Source: Clostridiaceae bacterium
GTDB lineage: Bacteria > Bacillota > Clostridia > Tissierellales > Sporanaerobacteraceae
NCBI GenBank assembly: GCA_019391515.1
Contig: JAHXQP010000024.1
Location: 1 to 64,000, forward strand
DNA length: 64,000 bases
Reading direction: 5' to 3'
Both the position numbers and the translations under genes were made by a program. The notes beneath the pieces are model-generated. The model made no database searches. It worked only from the letters and a program-made list of their open reading frames with translations, and was not told where the DNA came from. Positions within the stretch are counted from its first letter, which is position 1, and each line of letters begins with the position of its first letter. Below are positions 35,441 to 44,011 of the stretch, piece after piece.

Positions 35441-37276
35441 CTATTTGTACATATCTCCAAAGGGGGTCGTTACCTTTTCTATCTTCCCCCTCAACACTAA
35501 ATTTTCTAATCTCTCTTTAAATTGATCCATATTTAAAACTTCACCAGATTCTTTCTCTATTTCTGTCAATGTAAAAAGAATTTGTGAATCATTTATAGGG
35601 AGTTTATCTTTTACAAGTCTATAAAATTTTTCTTCTCTTTCTTGACTATAATTTAAAAGCTCGTCAAAAGGATTTTCAGTATGAGGACTACTAGTTTTGG
35701 AAGCCCTGATTCTTACATATATAGTTCTTCCCATAGTAGCTGAAGATATAAATACATCTCCAGATTGTAAATAAGGTAGCCTTCTTGCCTCTTCTTCCGT
35801 AATATCTGTTTCTTCTTTTATAGTTTGAATATCTGAAGCCCTTACAGTTCTAAATATAAACTTAGTATTTAACTGTGCGGTTATAGTTTCATCTAGTAAT
35901 GTAGGTCTTTGAGTTGCAAGTATTAAAAAGACCCCATATTTTCTACCTTCTTGGGATATTTCTTTGAGTATAGACTTTGAAGGAGAATCGTATCCTTTTG
36001 GTGCAAAATTATGAGCCTCGTCAGTTACTATTATAAATGGTGGAAAATAGTCTGCTGTAGTATGCTTGTACTCAGCATCTTTAAAATCCCTTCTCCTATG
36101 ATATAAGTTGTTTAAGAGATAGGTACTAAATACCTGCAACATTCTAGTACTACCTTGAATAACTATTAGTTTACCCATCTTCAAACCTTCTTCTATCTCA
36201 TGTATGTCATTAGAAAATATACCTTCATTTTCTAGTCTCTTTAACCTCCAAAATATACCTCTTACTGAACTATAGGGACAGATTTTATCATAGGTTTCAT
36301 ATAGTTCCTTTCTCCTTTTCCATCCATCCCTTTCTGCATCTGTTTTTGCTTCTTCAATCCTTCTCCTTATTTTGTCTGGAGAGCCTTCTTCTTGCGCTTC
36401 TGAAAGCATCTTCAATCTATCATGGAAACTTTGGAAAGAATCATTCTTTTTAAATAGTATATCTACTACATTATTCATGGCATCTGTTAGTGGACTTGAG
36501 GCATCTAAAAGGTTTTTCAAGTCTTGAGGATTTAACTCCTCAAATCTAACCCCTACATGATAGCCTACTTGGAGACATCTAAACCTTTCATTAAAATCCT
36601 CTATTTCGTCTTCAGGCATATAGTCTTGGCTTTCAGAAAAATCCATTTCAAAATGTGGATCTAATATTATAGTAGGTATATTAAGCTTCATTAATTCTTC
36701 AAGTACTACTCTAAGTCCAAAAGACTTCCCTGAGCCTGAACCCCCAAATACACCTATATGAGGATATTGATGCATAGACTTTAAGTCAAATATAAATGGT
36801 ATACCCTTTTGAGAAATCAATTGATTATCTTCAAATAAATACAATAGTTTTTTAAATTCCTCATCCATATCTTTTTCCATTTGATCCGTATTCTTTATGG
36901 ATCCAAGAACTAAACCTTCTTCTTTTGTCGATTTCACCATAAGATTTTTAACCTCTTTAAATTTAGGTACTCTAACATCTGAACCAGTCTCTATAGGATA
37001 TTGAGCTTCATTTAAAAGCCTTACTTTAGCAATATATATAGTGTCTTCATCTACATTGTATCCTATAGCTTTTAAGGATTCTAAAACAGATGAATCTACT
37101 AAATCCCCATTTATATTTAAGGGTATATACCTATTGTATGTTTTAGCTTCCACAACTTCTCCCATTAAATCGCCTTGATATTCATCCATTATAATTAAAA
37201 ATTCATTTATTCTAAAATTTCTATCCTTTGATCCAACATACACTTCTTGTTGAGTTGTAATCCCTACAACCTTCAT
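35441..37276 (-). CDS. herA: HerA-type FtsK-like DNA-translocating ATPase
   Basis: The 611-residue ATPase has an N-terminal barrel (HAS-like) domain, Walker A GGSGSGKS (residues 178-185), the TIILDPHFEMDF segment, Walker B IIVTDEAHNFAP and sensor ATQRP, as in archaeal HerA hexamers. HerA translocates on DNA and works with the nuclease NurA in end resection. The nurA gene lies 11 bp upstream in the same operon. Bacterial HerA proteins can act in repair or anti-phage defence. The surroundings here are chromosomal core genes, which favours repair, but this is not decided. Confidence 0.88.
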   Translation of the reverse strand: MKVVGITTQQEVYVGSKDRNFRINEFLIIMDEYQGDLMGEVVEAKTYNRYIPLNINGDLVDSSVLESLKAIGYNVDEDTIYIAKVRLLNEAQYPIETGSDVRVPKFKEVKNLMVKSTKEEGLVLGSIKNTDQMEKDMDEEFKKLLYLFEDNQLISQKGIPFIFDLKSMHQYPHIGVFGGSGSGKSFGLRVVLEELMKLNIPTIILDPHFEMDFSESQDYMPEDEIEDFNERFRCLQVGYHVGVRFEELNPQDLKNLLDASSPLTDAMNNVVDILFKKNDSFQSFHDRLKMLSEAQEEGSPDKIRRRIEEAKTDAERDGWKRRKELYETYDKICPYSSVRGIFWRLKRLENEGIFSNDIHEIEEGLKMGKLIVIQGSTRMLQVFSTYLLNNLYHRRRDFKDAEYKHTTADYFPPFIIVTDEAHNFAPKGYDSPSKSILKEISQEGRKYGVFLILATQRPTLLDETITAQLNTKFIFRTVRASDIQTIKEETDITEEEARRLPYLQSGDVFISSATMGRTIYVRIRASKTSSPHTENPFDELLNYSQEREEKFYRLVKDKLPINDSQILFTLTEIEKESGEVLNMDQFKERLENLVLRGKIEKVTTPFGDMYK

Positions 37277-37287
37277 TAAAATCCCTC

Positions 37288-38289
37288 CTAAAGTGTTCTC
37301 TTATCCCTTTCAGATATAAAAAACTTTTCCAACACTTGTCTATCTAAATATCTTGCTAAAAGACTTCTCATCATCTTGTCTGATACTTTTACTTGACTAT
37401 CAACTATGTCCAGCCATAGGGGAACCCCTCTACTACTAGATGGAGTCAAAGAAAAGACCAGTCTTGCCATTTCATCTAAATATTCTCTTTGACTATCCAA
37501 TATATCCATTCCAATAATATTAGGCGCCTTTGAACTTCTCATAAATATAGAAGTAAACCCTTCCTTAGATTTTTTAGTCATACTATCTTCTAATCTAATC
37601 ATTTCGCCATATTTAAGCAAACCATAGAGTATTTCTCTATCATATAAAAATTCTTTAGTATTTAAGTTGTTCTGTTCAACTAAACTTTGTCCTATAATAG
37701 AAGTTTTAATATCCTTTATAACTCCTATTAGGATAATACCTCTTTTTTCACATTCTTTTCTAAGCTCTATCCATTTATCAAAACATTCTATATCGTATCG
37801 TATCAATGAACCATCCATCATTATGGCATAAGGGCTAAATTTTTCAACTGCTTCTAAAGCCACTTCTACTTCTATACCAGAAAGCTTATAATCTCTAATT
37901 GCCTCTTCTTTATTTTCTTCTTCTTCAAATTTTTTAAGTAGTTCTCTCTCTCCTTCTAAATAAAGAGGTGTATAAAAATCAGCTTTAAAAATAGGTTTTT
38001 CTTTATGTAGGGTACTTTTAGCTAGCCCTTGGAATATCTCTACATAATGAGGATATGCCCCTCCTACCCTATTCTTAGAGCCATCTACCCCTACAATACC
38101 TCCTTTTTCCGAGCATTTAGTCAATTCATCTTTTGTAAGTTTTTTTATTTCAACTATTTCACCTACATTTCTATCTATAAAATCTCTTAATTGAATACTA
38201 TCCATATTAAAAAAGTCCTTATACTTATCTACTAGTGTAGAATTTAACTGGGTTACTTTTTCTTTAAGCTCTTTACTTATTTCATACAT
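37288..38289 (-). CDS. nurA: NurA-domain 5'-3' nuclease
   Basis: The 333-residue protein has the NurA motifs: GIVGVDGSKN with Asp69, MMDGSL with Asp159, ILIGVIKDIKTS and the late LDIVDSQVKVS segment. NurA processes DNA ends within the HerA-NurA machine. It is the upstream gene of a two-gene unit with herA. The Asp residues expected to bind Mn2+ are in place, so it should be active. Confidence 0.85.
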   Translation of the reverse strand: MYEISKELKEKVTQLNSTLVDKYKDFFNMDSIQLRDFIDRNVGEIVEIKKLTKDELTKCSEKGGIVGVDGSKNRVGGAYPHYVEIFQGLAKSTLHKEKPIFKADFYTPLYLEGERELLKKFEEEENKEEAIRDYKLSGIEVEVALEAVEKFSPYAIMMDGSLIRYDIECFDKWIELRKECEKRGIILIGVIKDIKTSIIGQSLVEQNNLNTKEFLYDREILYGLLKYGEMIRLEDSMTKKSKEGFTSIFMRSSKAPNIIGMDILDSQREYLDEMARLVFSLTPSSSRGVPLWLDIVDSQVKVSDKMMRSLLARYLDRQVLEKFFISERDKRTL

Positions 38290-38397
38290 AATATAAATAC
38301 CACCTCATTTATGAAGATTGTATATTAAGTATATCAAAATTTTTAAACTAAATATAAATAATTTGTAATATATATCCTAATTTATTTATAAAATGGG

Positions 38398-38426
38398 TTG
38401 ACTTTATTTGGTATATATGGTACTAT
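38398..38426 (+). promoter_or_regulatory. Promoter of the AbrB-like gene
   Basis: TTGACT, a 17-base spacer and TACTAT lie about 45 bp before the GTG start. Confidence 0.65.
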
Positions 38427-38469
38427 TTCTTTGTAGAAAAAAGTCGATTTATAATAGGAGGAATGAGCT

Positions 38470-38709
38470 GTGAAATCAACTGGTATTGTTAGAAAAGTAG
38501 ATGAACTTGGAAGAGTAGTCATCCCAATCGAACTAAGAAGAACATTAGAAATTGCCGAAAAAGATGCATTGGAAATCTATGTAGATGGGGAGCAAATTAT
38601 ACTTAAAAAATATGCGCCTGCTTGCATCTTTTGTGGACAAGCTAAAGATGTAATTGTATTTAAAAACAAAAATATTTGTCCTGCTTGTCTTGAAGAACTT
38701 CATAAATAA
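38470..38709 (+). CDS. abrB: AbrB-family transition regulator with C-terminal zinc ribbon
   Basis: The 79-residue protein has an N-terminal AbrB/SpoVT swapped-hairpin DNA-binding domain (STGIVRKVDELGRVVIPIELRRTL). The C-terminus carries two CxxC pairs (CIFC and CPAC), so a zinc ribbon replaces the usual AbrB tail. AbrB represses transition-state genes. It starts at a GTG after ATAGGAGG and sits beside rsmI as in B. subtilis. Target genes are unknown. Confidence 0.88.
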   Translation: MKSTGIVRKVDELGRVVIPIELRRTLEIAEKDALEIYVDGEQIILKKYAPACIFCGQAKDVIVFKNKNICPACLEELHK

Positions 38710-38714
38710 TTAAT

Positions 38715-38750
38715 TAAATCATCCCTTTCTATTAGATCGGGATGATTTAA
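38715..38750. terminator. Bidirectional terminator between abrB and rsmI
   Basis: TAAATCATCCC pairs with GGGATGATTTA between two converging genes. Confidence 0.75.
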
Positions 38751-38751
38751 T

Positions 38752-39579
38752 TTAAAGATCAATACTTTCTTTATATACTTGATTTTTAGGCAATTTTCTT
38801 TCTAAAGCAACTTTTTTTACTGCATCTTTTTTAAAATAACCTTCCGCTATATACATCCTTATATGATCTTTTATTGAAATCTTTTCAAAAGGATTTTCTT
38901 CTTCTATTTTTCCACCTTCAACTATTATTACAAATTCCCCTTTTTTCTGATCCTTAAAGTTTTTTATTCCTTCTTCTACTGTACCTCTAAAAGTTTCTTC
39001 ATAAACCTTGGTAAGTTCCCTAGATATAGAAATTTGTCTATTTCCTAGAACTTCTTTTATATCTTTTAGCGTACTTACCAATCTATAAGGAGATTCATAT
39101 ATAATCATAGTTCTTTGTTCATTTCGGAGTCTTTCTAATTCTTTAATCCTATCTTTTTTGTTTGAAGGTAAAAATCCTTCAAATGCAAATTTATCTGTTG
39201 AAAGTCCAGAAAGAATCAAAGCGGTTATAGAGGCTGTAGGACCTGGTAGTACTTCGACTTCTATATTTTCTTCAATAGACGATTTTATAAGCTCTTCTCC
39301 TGGATCCGATATACCTGGCATTCCTGCATCTGAAACCAATCCTATATCATCTCCACTTTTAAGTTTCTTTAAAAGTATTTCTCCTTTTTCCCATTTGTTA
39401 TGCTCATGATAGCTTGTAAGTGGTTTTTTAATTTTATAATGATTTAATAATTTAATAGTACGTCTTGTGTCTTCTGCTGCTATTAAGTCTACCTCTTTCA
39501 GTATTCTTAAAGTTCGTAAAGTTATGTCTTCTAAATTTCCAATAGGAGTTGGACAAACAAAAAGGGTACCTTTAGTCAT
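38752..39579 (-). CDS. rsmI: 16S rRNA (cytidine-2'-O) methyltransferase
   Basis: RsmI methylates the ribose of C1402 in 16S rRNA. The 275-residue tetrapyrrole-methylase-fold protein has TPIGNLEDITLRTLRIL near the start, AAEDTRRTIKLLNHY, VSDAGMPGISDPG and PGPTASITALILSGL. I chose the ATG at 39579, which follows GAGGAGAATAAAG. It overlaps the upstream methyltransferase gene. Confidence 0.95.
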   Translation of the reverse strand: MTKGTLFVCPTPIGNLEDITLRTLRILKEVDLIAAEDTRRTIKLLNHYKIKKPLTSYHEHNKWEKGEILLKKLKSGDDIGLVSDAGMPGISDPGEELIKSSIEENIEVEVLPGPTASITALILSGLSTDKFAFEGFLPSNKKDRIKELERLRNEQRTMIIYESPYRLVSTLKDIKEVLGNRQISISRELTKVYEETFRGTVEEGIKNFKDQKKGEFVIIVEGGKIEEENPFEKISIKDHIRMYIAEGYFKKDAVKKVALERKLPKNQVYKESIDL

Positions 39580-40330
39580 CTTTATTCTCCTCATCTATTC
39601 CATATATTTTATAGATTTCATCAGTATATGTATTATCTCCATTATATACATATAGGGGTTTTCTAAACTTAAGCTCTGGTTTACCACATTTTCTGCTCTT
39701 TAAAAGTAGTAAATTAGGTTTTTCCTCAACTTTAGGATGGACAAATTGTATCTCCTTTGGCTCTAGATTATACTTTCTAAGTAGATAAACTATATCAACT
39801 AGTCTATGAGGTCTATGAACTAAAAAGAAATTTCCTCCATTTTTAAGCAAAAAACTGGAAATTTCTATTATATCTTCTAATGTACAAGCAATTTCATGAC
39901 GGGAAATAGCAAAATTATATTCACTATTTATAATTCCTCCACCTTTATTCATATATGGTGGATTTGAAGTAACGATATCAAATTGGTTGCTATTAAATAC
40001 TTGGGGAATATTTTTTAAATCCATATTCAATATTTCTATCTTTTCATCTAAATTATTTAAATGAACACTCCTAGTAGCCATATTAGCTACTTCTTCTTGG
40101 AATTCTACTCCATATATTTTTCTTGGTTTATATCTGGATTGTAAAAGTAATGGTATGATCCCTGTACCAGTGCCTAAATCTACTACTTTATCTTCCTTCT
40201 TCATAGAGGAAAACCCTGATAAAAGTACAGCATCCATACCATAACTAAATTTCTTCCTATTTTGAATTATTTTTAAATCACTTCCTGGAATAATATCAAT
40301 TCTTTCATCTTTCTTAATCTCTATTTCCAT
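39572..40330 (-). CDS. tRNA1(Val) (adenine-N6)-methyltransferase-like protein (YabB)
   Basis: The 252-residue Rossmann methyltransferase has the SAM-binding motif VVDLGTGTGIIPLLL and the amino-methyltransferase motif SNPPYM. It is the YabB homologue, of the TrmN6 family that modifies A37 of tRNA-Val. Its place upstream of rsmI and downstream of the ricT-holB group matches B. subtilis. Confidence 0.9.
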   Translation of the reverse strand: MEIEIKKDERIDIIPGSDLKIIQNRKKFSYGMDAVLLSGFSSMKKEDKVVDLGTGTGIIPLLLQSRYKPRKIYGVEFQEEVANMATRSVHLNNLDEKIEILNMDLKNIPQVFNSNQFDIVTSNPPYMNKGGGIINSEYNFAISRHEIACTLEDIIEISSFLLKNGGNFFLVHRPHRLVDIVYLLRKYNLEPKEIQFVHPKVEEKPNLLLLKSRKCGKPELKFRKPLYVYNGDNTYTDEIYKIYGIDEENKDD

Positions 40331-40380
40331 ACTCTACTCCTTTCAATAAACTAAGGGTTTGAAATTAACCGATACATACT

Positions 40381-40411
40381 AAAAAAGACCCTTAAATAGG
40401 GTCTTTTTTTA
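40381..40411. terminator. Bidirectional terminator after the ferredoxin gene
   Basis: AAAAAAGACCCT-TAAAT-AGGGTCTTTTTTT is a perfect stem with T-runs on both strands. Confidence 0.85.
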
Positions 40412-40429
40412 TACTAAGACTAAGTACAA

Positions 40430-40600
40430 TTAAGCTTGTTGAGGAGCATCTACAGGGCATACGTTAGCGCATGCTCCACATTCAATACACTTTTCTTCAT
40501 CTATAACGTATTGATCATCTCCTGCGCTGATAGCTTCAACAGGGCATTCTGCAGCACAAGCACCACAGCTAATACAAGCATCACTTATTTTATAAGCCAT
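40430..40600 (-). CDS. Clostridial 2[4Fe-4S] ferredoxin
   Basis: This short gene encodes 56 residues with two complete CxxCxxCxxxCP cluster motifs: CISCGACAAECP and CIECGACANVCP. Ferredoxins of this size carry electrons between oxidoreductases in anaerobic metabolism. The start is an ATG (40600) after AAGGGGGTGAAATAG. It is monocistronic and ends in a strong terminator, as expected for a highly expressed protein. Confidence 0.95.
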   Translation of the reverse strand: MAYKISDACISCGACAAECPVEAISAGDDQYVIDEEKCIECGACANVCPVDAPQQA

Positions 40601-40734
40601 CTATTTCACCCCCTTAGACATTATGTCTATGCAACTGTTAATATTCTATCATTTATTTATAAAGAATAAAAGACTTATTAATTATATTTATATGATTTTT
40701 TTTATACTTTTTCTTGAAATTTCTCATTATCTCC

Positions 40735-41736
40735 TTATTTATCACATTTTTTTCTATCTTCAATAGGGTTATCTGTCTCTAATTCCTTGTCCTTAACTTC
40801 TTCATTATGCATAGCTTCTTTTACAGGACAGTTGTTCTGACATTTTCCATGACATTTCTTTTCCTCATGACCATTCACTTCTTCCTTATCATATTCATCC
40901 CCTTTAAAATACTGGGAATCTTTTTCTTCTGTTATTTCAATTTCATCTACTTTATAGGTAAATACATCTTCTGTATCATCTTCTAGTCTTACTTTTACCT
41001 TAACAGTTTCCAAAAGAGTATATACTTCTATTATTGTCCCTTTGCCTAAAGGTGTCATGGCTATTGTACCTACAGTAGGTAACTTTTCAATTAACTCTTC
41101 ATAAGTTTCATGTTCATATTTTAAACAACACATAAGTCTACCACAAAGTCCTGAAATCTTTGTTGGATTTAAAGACAATCCTTGTTCCTTTGCCATTTTA
41201 ATTGAAACAGGGTCAAAATCTCCTAGAAAAATAGTACAACACGCTGAATTCCCACAAGGACCTAATCCTCCTAGCATTTTAGCTTCATCTCTTACTCCTA
41301 TTTGCCTAAGCTCTATTCTAGTTCTAAATATAGCTGCCAAATCTTTAACAAGTTCCCTAAAATCTACTCTTCCATCAGCTGTAAAATAAAAGATAACCTT
41401 ATTGTTATCAAATGTATACTCTACATCTACTAACTTCATTTCAAGACCATGTTCTTCTATTTTATCTATACATATAAAGAAAGCTTCTTCTGCCTTCTTT
41501 TTATTTTCGTTGTGGACTTGTACATCTTCTTCTGTAGCAATCCTAAGAACCTTTTTCAAAGGTGGAACTATCTCATCCTCTGTAACTTCCTTAGGACCTA
41601 CTACTACATGACCAAACTCTATGCCTCTTGCAGTCTCTACTATAACCCTATTATTTTCTTCTATCTCCCATTCATCTGGATCAAAATAATAAATCTTTCC
41701 TGCTTTCTTAAATCTTACTCCTACAACTGTAATCAT
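40735..41736 (-). CDS. ricT: PSP1-domain protein RicT (YaaT)
   Basis: RicT belongs to the RicA-RicF-RicT complex, which binds Fe-S clusters and promotes RNase Y processing and Spo0A phosphorylation in B. subtilis. The 333-residue protein has the PSP1 core with cysteines in GPCGNSACC and GLCGRLMCCLKYE. A hydrophilic tail adds more cysteines (CHGKCQNNCPVKEA). It lies 3 bp after holB, the conserved order. Confidence 0.92.
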   Translation of the reverse strand: MITVVGVRFKKAGKIYYFDPDEWEIEENNRVIVETARGIEFGHVVVGPKEVTEDEIVPPLKKVLRIATEEDVQVHNENKKKAEEAFFICIDKIEEHGLEMKLVDVEYTFDNNKVIFYFTADGRVDFRELVKDLAAIFRTRIELRQIGVRDEAKMLGGLGPCGNSACCTIFLGDFDPVSIKMAKEQGLSLNPTKISGLCGRLMCCLKYEHETYEELIEKLPTVGTIAMTPLGKGTIIEVYTLLETVKVKVRLEDDTEDVFTYKVDEIEITEEKDSQYFKGDEYDKEEVNGHEEKKCHGKCQNNCPVKEAMHNEEVKDKELETDNPIEDRKKCDK

Positions 41737-41739
41737 ATA

Positions 41740-42717
41740 TTATACCTCCTGCATTTTAAGAAGCATTCCTTCTATTGAAAGTTGATAGTTTACCCTTCTC
41801 TCTATATTCTGTCTTGTCTTTTCTACATCTTTTATTATATCATTTATTTTATCATTAGATAAGGATACTTGAGTGGATAATAAATCTAGTTTATCCTTAT
41901 TTATGATTAAATCATTGTTTCCTAGTTCTTTAAATATATATAAATCCCTAAACCAATATATAATTATATCTAAAAGTTCATCAATAAAATCTTTATTCTC
42001 ATCAAAAAAGTCTATAGAAGCAAATACTTTTAATTTATCTCCTTTAATTATATTATCAATTATTTTTATCAATTCTTCTCTTCTATGAAAAAACTCCTCA
42101 TTGGTAGATAAGTTTATTGCCATACCTATGCTTCCTTTGGAAAAAGAAGAAATAAATTCAGTTTCTTCTACAGCTTTATTATAGTTTTCTTGTAAAAAAA
42201 TAGATATATCATCTTTTCTTATTGCATTAAACTTTATAATTTCACATCTAGAAAGGATGGTAGGCAGAAGCTTTTCAGTGCTTGTACTTATTAAAATCAT
42301 GTTCACATAGCTAGGTGGCTCTTCCAATGTCTTTAAAAAACTATTCTGTGCCTCAACTCTCATCTTAAAGCTATTATCTATAATATATATTTTTCTCTTG
42401 CTTTCAAGAGGTTTAGTAATCATACTTTTTATTGTTTCTTCTATCTGTTTCTTTCTTATAATATTTCCGTCTTCTTCAATTAAATAAAAATCCGGGTGAT
42501 TTCCTGAATCAAATTTGATGCAAGAACTACACTTATTGCAAGGTTCTAACCCTCCCTTTTCACAAAGGAGGGTTTTAGAAAACGCCATAGCTACTTTTCT
42601 TTTACCGATAGCTTCTGGCCCCTGAAATAAATAGCTATGGCTTATACTATCTTTTTTTATAGAATTTTTAAGGTTTTTTATAATTCTTTCATGTCCTACT
42701 ATATCATTAAAATCCAT
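41740..42717 (-). CDS. holB: DNA polymerase III delta' subunit
   Basis: This 325-residue clamp-loader subunit has the SHSYLFQGPEAIGKRKVA region in place of a full Walker A, a zinc module with CEKGGLEPCNKCSSC, and the SRC motif in LSRCEIIKF. It lies between the darA genes and ricT, as in B. subtilis, apart from the absence of yaaR. Confidence 0.94.
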   Translation of the reverse strand: MDFNDIVGHERIIKNLKNSIKKDSISHSYLFQGPEAIGKRKVAMAFSKTLLCEKGGLEPCNKCSSCIKFDSGNHPDFYLIEEDGNIIRKKQIEETIKSMITKPLESKRKIYIIDNSFKMRVEAQNSFLKTLEEPPSYVNMILISTSTEKLLPTILSRCEIIKFNAIRKDDISIFLQENYNKAVEETEFISSFSKGSIGMAINLSTNEEFFHRREELIKIIDNIIKGDKLKVFASIDFFDENKDFIDELLDIIIYWFRDLYIFKELGNNDLIINKDKLDLLSTQVSLSNDKINDIIKDVEKTRQNIERRVNYQLSIEGMLLKMQEV

Positions 42718-42732
42718 GAAACTCCTCCAATA

Positions 42733-43017
42733 TTAAATCCTTCTAAACTCATCTGTATCTATAACAAAGATTGTAGCTCCTCCTACTTCTACATCTTTGC
42801 TTCCATTATCAACTTTCGTTCCATTACATAGATCTTTTATAGTATCTATAACTTCATCTACCTTTTCAGCTTCAACACCTATTAAAAGAGTGGTATTACC
42901 TGCTTTTAAAAATCCTCCTGTTGAGGCTAGTTTTGTAACCCTATATTTTTTATCCATTAAAGCTTTTACAATTTTTGCTACATCCTTATCTTGAATTATA
43001 GATATTATAAGTTTCAT
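42733..43017 (-). CDS. DarA-like PII-family protein with shortened loop
   Basis: This 94-residue protein is a paralogue of the adjacent DarA. It keeps the core MKLIISIIQDKDVAKIV, YRVTKLASTGGFLKAGNTTL and the final GGATIFVIDTDEF. The stretch between the two halves is about 14 residues shorter, which in DarA forms the large B-loop over the bound nucleotide. I chose the ATG at 43017 after GGGGGATGTATTT. Whether it binds c-di-AMP is unknown. It lies 15 bp upstream of holB. Confidence 0.85.
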   Translation of the reverse strand: MKLIISIIQDKDVAKIVKALMDKKYRVTKLASTGGFLKAGNTTLLIGVEAEKVDEVIDTIKDLCNGTKVDNGSKDVEVGGATIFVIDTDEFRRI

Positions 43018-43035
43018 AAATACATCCCCCTTCAA

Positions 43036-43362
43036 TTAAACCCTAATATATTTTTCTACATCTAATATAAATATAGTAGCCCCACCTATTTTAACATCTA
43101 AAGGATATGGTATATAAGTGTCTCCTGGCATAGTTACAGTCATTAAAGAAGTAGTAATTTCTCTAGTTTTACAAGTATCTTCTATTATATTCAATACATG
43201 ATCTACCTGTTCATCTTCTACTCCTATTAAAAGTGTAGTATTGCCTGATTTTAAAAATCCTCCTGTTGAAGCTAGTTTTGTAACCCTGTATTCTTCTTCA
43301 GTTAAATCCTCTATTAAACCAGGTGCATCTTCATCTTGAACAATAGCAATTATAAGTTTCAT
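43036..43362 (-). CDS. darA: Cyclic di-AMP receptor DarA (PstA/YaaQ)
   Basis: The 108-residue PII-like protein has full family length and the c-di-AMP-contacting segments YRVTKLASTGGFLKSGNTTL and KIGGATIFILDVEKY. DarA binds c-di-AMP as a trimer; its downstream target is unsettled. It sits between tmk and holB as in B. subtilis yaaQ, followed here by a second, shorter copy. Confidence 0.93.
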   Translation of the reverse strand: MKLIIAIVQDEDAPGLIEDLTEEEYRVTKLASTGGFLKSGNTTLLIGVEDEQVDHVLNIIEDTCKTREITTSLMTVTMPGDTYIPYPLDVKIGGATIFILDVEKYIRV

Positions 43363-43375
43363 AATATATCCCTCC

Positions 43376-43993
43376 TTAAAGTATTTTTTCTATCTCTTTT
43401 CTAACTTGCTCAAAAGTTTCCCTTACTGGCTTAGAAGCATCTATTACTTTTATATTTTCTGGATACATAGAAATAAGCTCCTTATATCCATCATATACTT
43501 CTTTGTGGAAATTAAGTCCTTCTTTTTCTAATCTATCTCCTTCTTTTTTATTTGTCTTCCTATTTAAAGCATATATTGGATCTATATCGAAAAATAGAGT
43601 AAGATCTGGATTAACTCCTTCTATAGCAAATTCATTTATAGAATTAACATCTTCGATTCCTAATTTTCTTGCCACTCCTTGATAAGCAAGACTAGATAGT
43701 ACAAATCTTTCACATATAACCACTTTTCCCTCTTCCAACGCAGGCTTTATCTTTTCAGAAATATGTTGGCTTCTAGAAGCTGCATAGAGCAATGCTTCTG
43801 TTCTAGGGGACATATGTATATTTTTATTACTAAGTATTATATCCCTTATATCTTCTCCAATAGGTGTTCCTCCTGGTTCTCTGGTAAATATAAAATCTAT
43901 TTTCCTTTCTTCTAAGTAGTTTGAAAGCAATTTTACGATTGTACTTTTCCCTGAACCATCTGGTCCTTCTAAAGTTATGAATATTCCTCTCAT
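43376..43993 (-). CDS. tmk: Thymidylate kinase
   Basis: This 205-residue enzyme phosphorylates dTMP. It has the P-loop EGPDGSGKST near the N-terminus, the FTREPGGTPIGEDIR motif with the catalytic Arg, and the RSQHISEKIKPAL and ERFVLSSLAYQG segments. The order decarboxylase-tmk-darA-holB is conserved in Firmicutes. Confidence 0.97.
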   Translation of the reverse strand: MRGIFITLEGPDGSGKSTIVKLLSNYLEERKIDFIFTREPGGTPIGEDIRDIILSNKNIHMSPRTEALLYAASRSQHISEKIKPALEEGKVVICERFVLSSLAYQGVARKLGIEDVNSINEFAIEGVNPDLTLFFDIDPIYALNRKTNKKEGDRLEKEGLNFHKEVYDGYKELISMYPENIKVIDASKPVRETFEQVRKEIEKIL

Positions 43994-44011
43994 TTACTGG
44001 TCATTCCTTTC

